A stretch of DNA of 64,000 nt from Rhodospirillaceae bacterium (GTDB taxonomy: Bacteria > Pseudomonadota > Gammaproteobacteria > Steroidobacterales > Rariloculaceae): contig PBDA01000064.1 in the NCBI GenBank assembly GCA_002718345.1, positions 1 through 64,000 on the forward strand, read 5' to 3'. The position numbers and the translations under genes are program-made. Of this stretch, positions 61,763 to 64,000 are shown piece by piece; position 1 is the first letter of the stretch; the number at the start of each line of letters is the position of its first letter. The notes below the pieces were generated by a model. It had not been told where the DNA came from and ran no database searches. It saw only the letters and a program-made list of their open reading frames with translations.

Positions 61763-64000
61763 ATGAACCATACCCCAGTTTTAAAAGATGTTGTATTACT
61801 AGGAGGAGGCCATAGCCACATTGGAGTTCTAAAATCCTTCGGCATGCAAAATGTAGGCGGGGCTCGGCTAACGCTGATAAGTCGAGAGATTGAAACTCCC
61901 TACTCCGGCATGTTGCCAGGCATTATTGCTGGTCACTACAAAGCAAATGAGGGACATGTCGACCTTATCCCACTAACAGAATTTGCTGGCGCAAGATTTA
62001 TACATGATGAGGTCATAGGCATTGACACCAAGAATCAAAAAGTATTACTTAGCAAACGGCCGCCAATATCTTACGATCTGCTATCTATAAATATTGGCTC
62101 TACACCGTGTCAACCTAAATTAATTGACTCAAAAAGTAATGTAATTCCCGTAAAACCAATCAGCCAATTTCTAAATCGCTGGGAAGAAATTTGTGAAAGG
62201 ATTATAAAACGAGAAGGCAAGACTAAAATTGGTGTAATTGGTGGAGGTGTTGGTGGCATTGAGGTGATACTGGCTATTGATCATTTTTTTTCATCCTCTC
62301 TCGACAAAACCAACCTCGTTGAACTAGCTTTAATTACATCTGACAAAAATATTTTGTCCGATGAAAGACATAGGGTTGCAAAATATTTCCATAATTTATT
62401 AACAGTGCGCGGCATTCAAATACACACATCTACGCGAATCACAGAAGTACGACAAGGCAAAGTAATAAGCAACAACTTCGAATTAGATCTCAATGAAATT
62501 CTATGGGTTACGGAGGCAAAACCTCCAGATTGGCTAAAAAAAACAGGCCTTGCATTAGATGATCAAGGCTTTTTGCTTATAGACAATCAACTTAAAAGTG
62601 TGTCGGAACCAAACATATTTGCAACGGGCGACATAGCCACAATAAATGGTAGCTCCAGGCCAAAATCAGGGGTTTTTGCAGTAAGGCAAGCACCGATACT
62701 AACCAATAATCTTCGTGCAAAACTTTTGCACCACAAGATGTCAAACTATAAACCTCAAAAACATTTTCTAAAACTGATAAGTACGGGCAATAAATTTGCA
62801 GTTGCAACAAAATCAAAGTGGTCAGCACAAGGGCGATGGGTATGGAAATGGAAAAACTGGATTGACAAACGTTTCATAGAAGAATATCAAGTTCTTCCTG
62901 AAATGAAGTTTGCAAAAGATTCAGCAAGTCTAAATCCTAACAATCAAGTGCCAATGCCTGCTGAGCATGATCTATCCAAAGATACAATGAGGTGTGGAGG
63001 ATGTAGTGCCAAGGTGGGCTCTGACGTCCTTACAGCCGCCCTTGCCGACCTTCCGTTATTAAATAGAGATGATGTCATCGTTGGTCTAAACACCCCAGAT
63101 GATGCTGCTCTTATTACTGTACCAAAAGGAAAACTTTCTGTTCTCTCAGTCGATGCTTTTCGACCAATGATTTCTGATCCATTCCTTTTTGGAAGAATCA
63201 CTGCAAATCATTGCCTTGGAGATCTCCATGCAATGGGCGCAGACCCACAGACTGCAATGGCAATTGTTACCCTACCTGTATGGCCAGAAAAAAAACTTGT
63301 CAATGAACTCAGACAAATGTTGCTTGGCGCAATTCAGACATTTAATAATGAAAATGTATCTTTGATAGGCGGACACACTAGTGAGGGATTAGAAATCTCT
63401 CTTGGGTTTTCAGTTACAGGCTTAATAGATGAAAATAAAAAACTACTACGCAAACAAGAAGTCCATGCAGGGGATAGTATAATCCTTACAAAATCAATCG
63501 GTACAGGAACTTTACTTGCAGCTCATATGCGAGCAAAAGCCAAAGGAAGATGGGTCAATAATGCAATTGAGTCTATGCTTGTTTCAAATCATAAAGCGGG
63601 ACAAATTATGCAAACTCATGGTGCAAGTGCATGCACCGATATCACAGGGTATGGACTCGCAGGTCATCTACTAGAGATGCTAAAAAATTCACAGAATGGA
63701 GCTACCATATACATGAATGATATTCCTGTAATGAAAGGAGCGTTAGAAACACTAAGAATGAATTTTTTTTCAACTCTTTACCCAAAAAATGAACGCTTTT
63801 CTCAACGTATTAATAATTCTGGCGCAGGATATGCTCACGATTCCTATCCACTACTTTTTGACCCACAAACCTCTGGTGGATTGCTCGCAACTATTTCTAA
63901 TGAAAAAAAAGATAAGTGTTTAGCAGACCTCATTCATCATGGCTACAAATCCAGCAGAATTATAGGAAAAATTGTTGAATCGAAGTTTGAAAAAAAGATC
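61763..64000 (+). CDS. selD: NADH-dehydrogenase-like flavoprotein fused to selenide, water dikinase (3' end outside window)
   Basis: 746 codons are visible without a stop. Residues ~8-370 form an FAD/NAD oxidoreductase with L-L-G-G-G-H-S-H (~13-20), I-G-V-I-G-G-G-V-G-G-I-E (~154-165) and A-T-G-D-I near 288. Residues ~405 on are SelD: catalytic Cys414 and Lys417 in C-G-G-C-S-A-K, D-D-A-A-L near 434, G-D-L-H-A-M-G-A-D-P near 485, G-G-H-T near 535 and P-Q-T-S-G-G-L near 704. The active residue is Cys (TGT), not selenocysteine. SelD makes selenophosphate for selenoprotein or selenouridine synthesis. The flavoprotein half may reduce the selenium donor. Confidence 0.92.
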   Translation, partial: MNHTPVLKDVVLLGGGHSHIGVLKSFGMQNVGGARLTLISREIETPYSGMLPGIIAGHYKANEGHVDLIPLTEFAGARFIHDEVIGIDTKNQKVLLSKRPPISYDLLSINIGSTPCQPKLIDSKSNVIPVKPISQFLNRWEEICERIIKREGKTKIGVIGGGVGGIEVILAIDHFFSSSLDKTNLVELALITSDKNILSDERHRVAKYFHNLLTVRGIQIHTSTRITEVRQGKVISNNFELDLNEILWVTEAKPPDWLKKTGLALDDQGFLLIDNQLKSVSEPNIFATGDIATINGSSRPKSGVFAVRQAPILTNNLRAKLLHHKMSNYKPQKHFLKLISTGNKFAVATKSKWSAQGRWVWKWKNWIDKRFIEEYQVLPEMKFAKDSASLNPNNQVPMPAEHDLSKDTMRCGGCSAKVGSDVLTAALADLPLLNRDDVIVGLNTPDDAALITVPKGKLSVLSVDAFRPMISDPFLFGRITANHCLGDLHAMGADPQTAMAIVTLPVWPEKKLVNELRQMLLGAIQTFNNENVSLIGGHTSEGLEISLGFSVTGLIDENKKLLRKQEVHAGDSIILTKSIGTGTLLAAHMRAKAKGRWVNNAIESMLVSNHKAGQIMQTHGASACTDITGYGLAGHLLEMLKNSQNGATIYMNDIPVMKGALETLRMNFFSTLYPKNERFSQRINNSGAGYAHDSYPLLFDPQTSGGLLATISNEKKDKCLADLIHHGYKSSRIIGKIVESKFEKKI

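Noticed and set aside
1-64000. CRISPR arrays, tRNA or rRNA genes, insertion sequences
   Set aside because: No regularly spaced repeats, cloverleaf-like conserved stretches, rRNA segments or transposase reading frames were seen on either strand.

Overview
The window is a gene-dense, visibly AT-rich bacterial chromosome segment. Genes lie on both strands with short gaps. No rRNA, tRNA, CRISPR array or insertion sequence was seen. Several traits suggest a free-living Gram-negative heterotroph: a bacterioferritin/Bfd pair with a near-perfect Fur box, a methylcitrate operon, a PhoP/OmpR-type two-component pair, many Tat and lipoprotein signals, and an NADH-dehydrogenase-like/SelD fusion. My best guess is an uncultured marine gammaproteobacterium. 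That placement is an inference from gene content, not from a marker gene.

Layout. 0.2-8.6 kb: an exported serine hydrolase, a thioesterase, an NHL propeller protein, a DUF6152 pair, an MFS carrier, a Bug (TctC-type) receptor, a bicupin and pgpA. 8.6-19.6 kb: a Tat-exported gamma-glutamyltransferase, a GNAT enzyme, uppP, an exported metallo-beta-lactamase-fold hydrolase, a VOC protein, an APC permease, a dienelactone-hydrolase-like enzyme, a DUF6152 fusion protein, a TRAP receptor and a TPR protein. 19.7-25.0 kb: a glycan/surface cluster (fucosyltransferase-like enzyme, two FkbM-type methyltransferases, an asparagine synthase broken by an in-frame TAA, a GT4 glycosyltransferase). 25.0-27.2 kb: a cyclase, bfr and bfd. 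27.3-31.5 kb: a divergent redox unit with a Tat-exported FMN 2-hydroxyacid dehydrogenase carrying an internal CXXCH, a lipoprotein flavoprotein ending in two CXXCH motifs, and a Bug lipoprotein receptor. 31.5-36.6 kb: a zinc-ribbon protein, a hydrolase, a glutathionyl-hydroquinone reductase, an exported lectin-like protein and a two-component system. 36.8-40.0 kb: a Tat amidohydrolase followed by a large exported haem-motif propeller protein. 40.1-44.6 kb: modA and prpD-prpB-prpC (propionate/2-methylcitrate cycle).

44.6-57.5 kb looks like an accessory catabolic island. One minus-strand operon encodes a Tat-exported ThDP enzyme, a small cytochrome c, a Tat-exported TRAP receptor and a histidine phosphatase. 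A second encodes a UbiD-type decarboxylase, a molybdenum hydroxylase large subunit and a substrate-binding protein that appears to lack a signal peptide. A plus-strand unit encodes a TctC receptor and a TctA-TctB fusion permease, with an RraA-like aldolase nearby. 57.7-64.0 kb: a lipoprotein NHL propeller, a small gene remnant, a second molybdenum hydroxylase large subunit, and the start of an NADH-dehydrogenase-like/SelD fusion that leaves the window.

Recurring themes are solute receptors without local membrane partners, secreted or periplasmic flavin, ThDP and haem enzymes, and paralogous pairs (Bug receptors, NHL propellers, DUF6152 proteins, Mo hydroxylases). The most novel candidates are the two periplasmic redox modules (27.3-30.3 kb and 45.3-48.7 kb). 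In each, an enzyme class normally found in the cytoplasm carries an export signal and either contains or sits beside c-type haem motifs.
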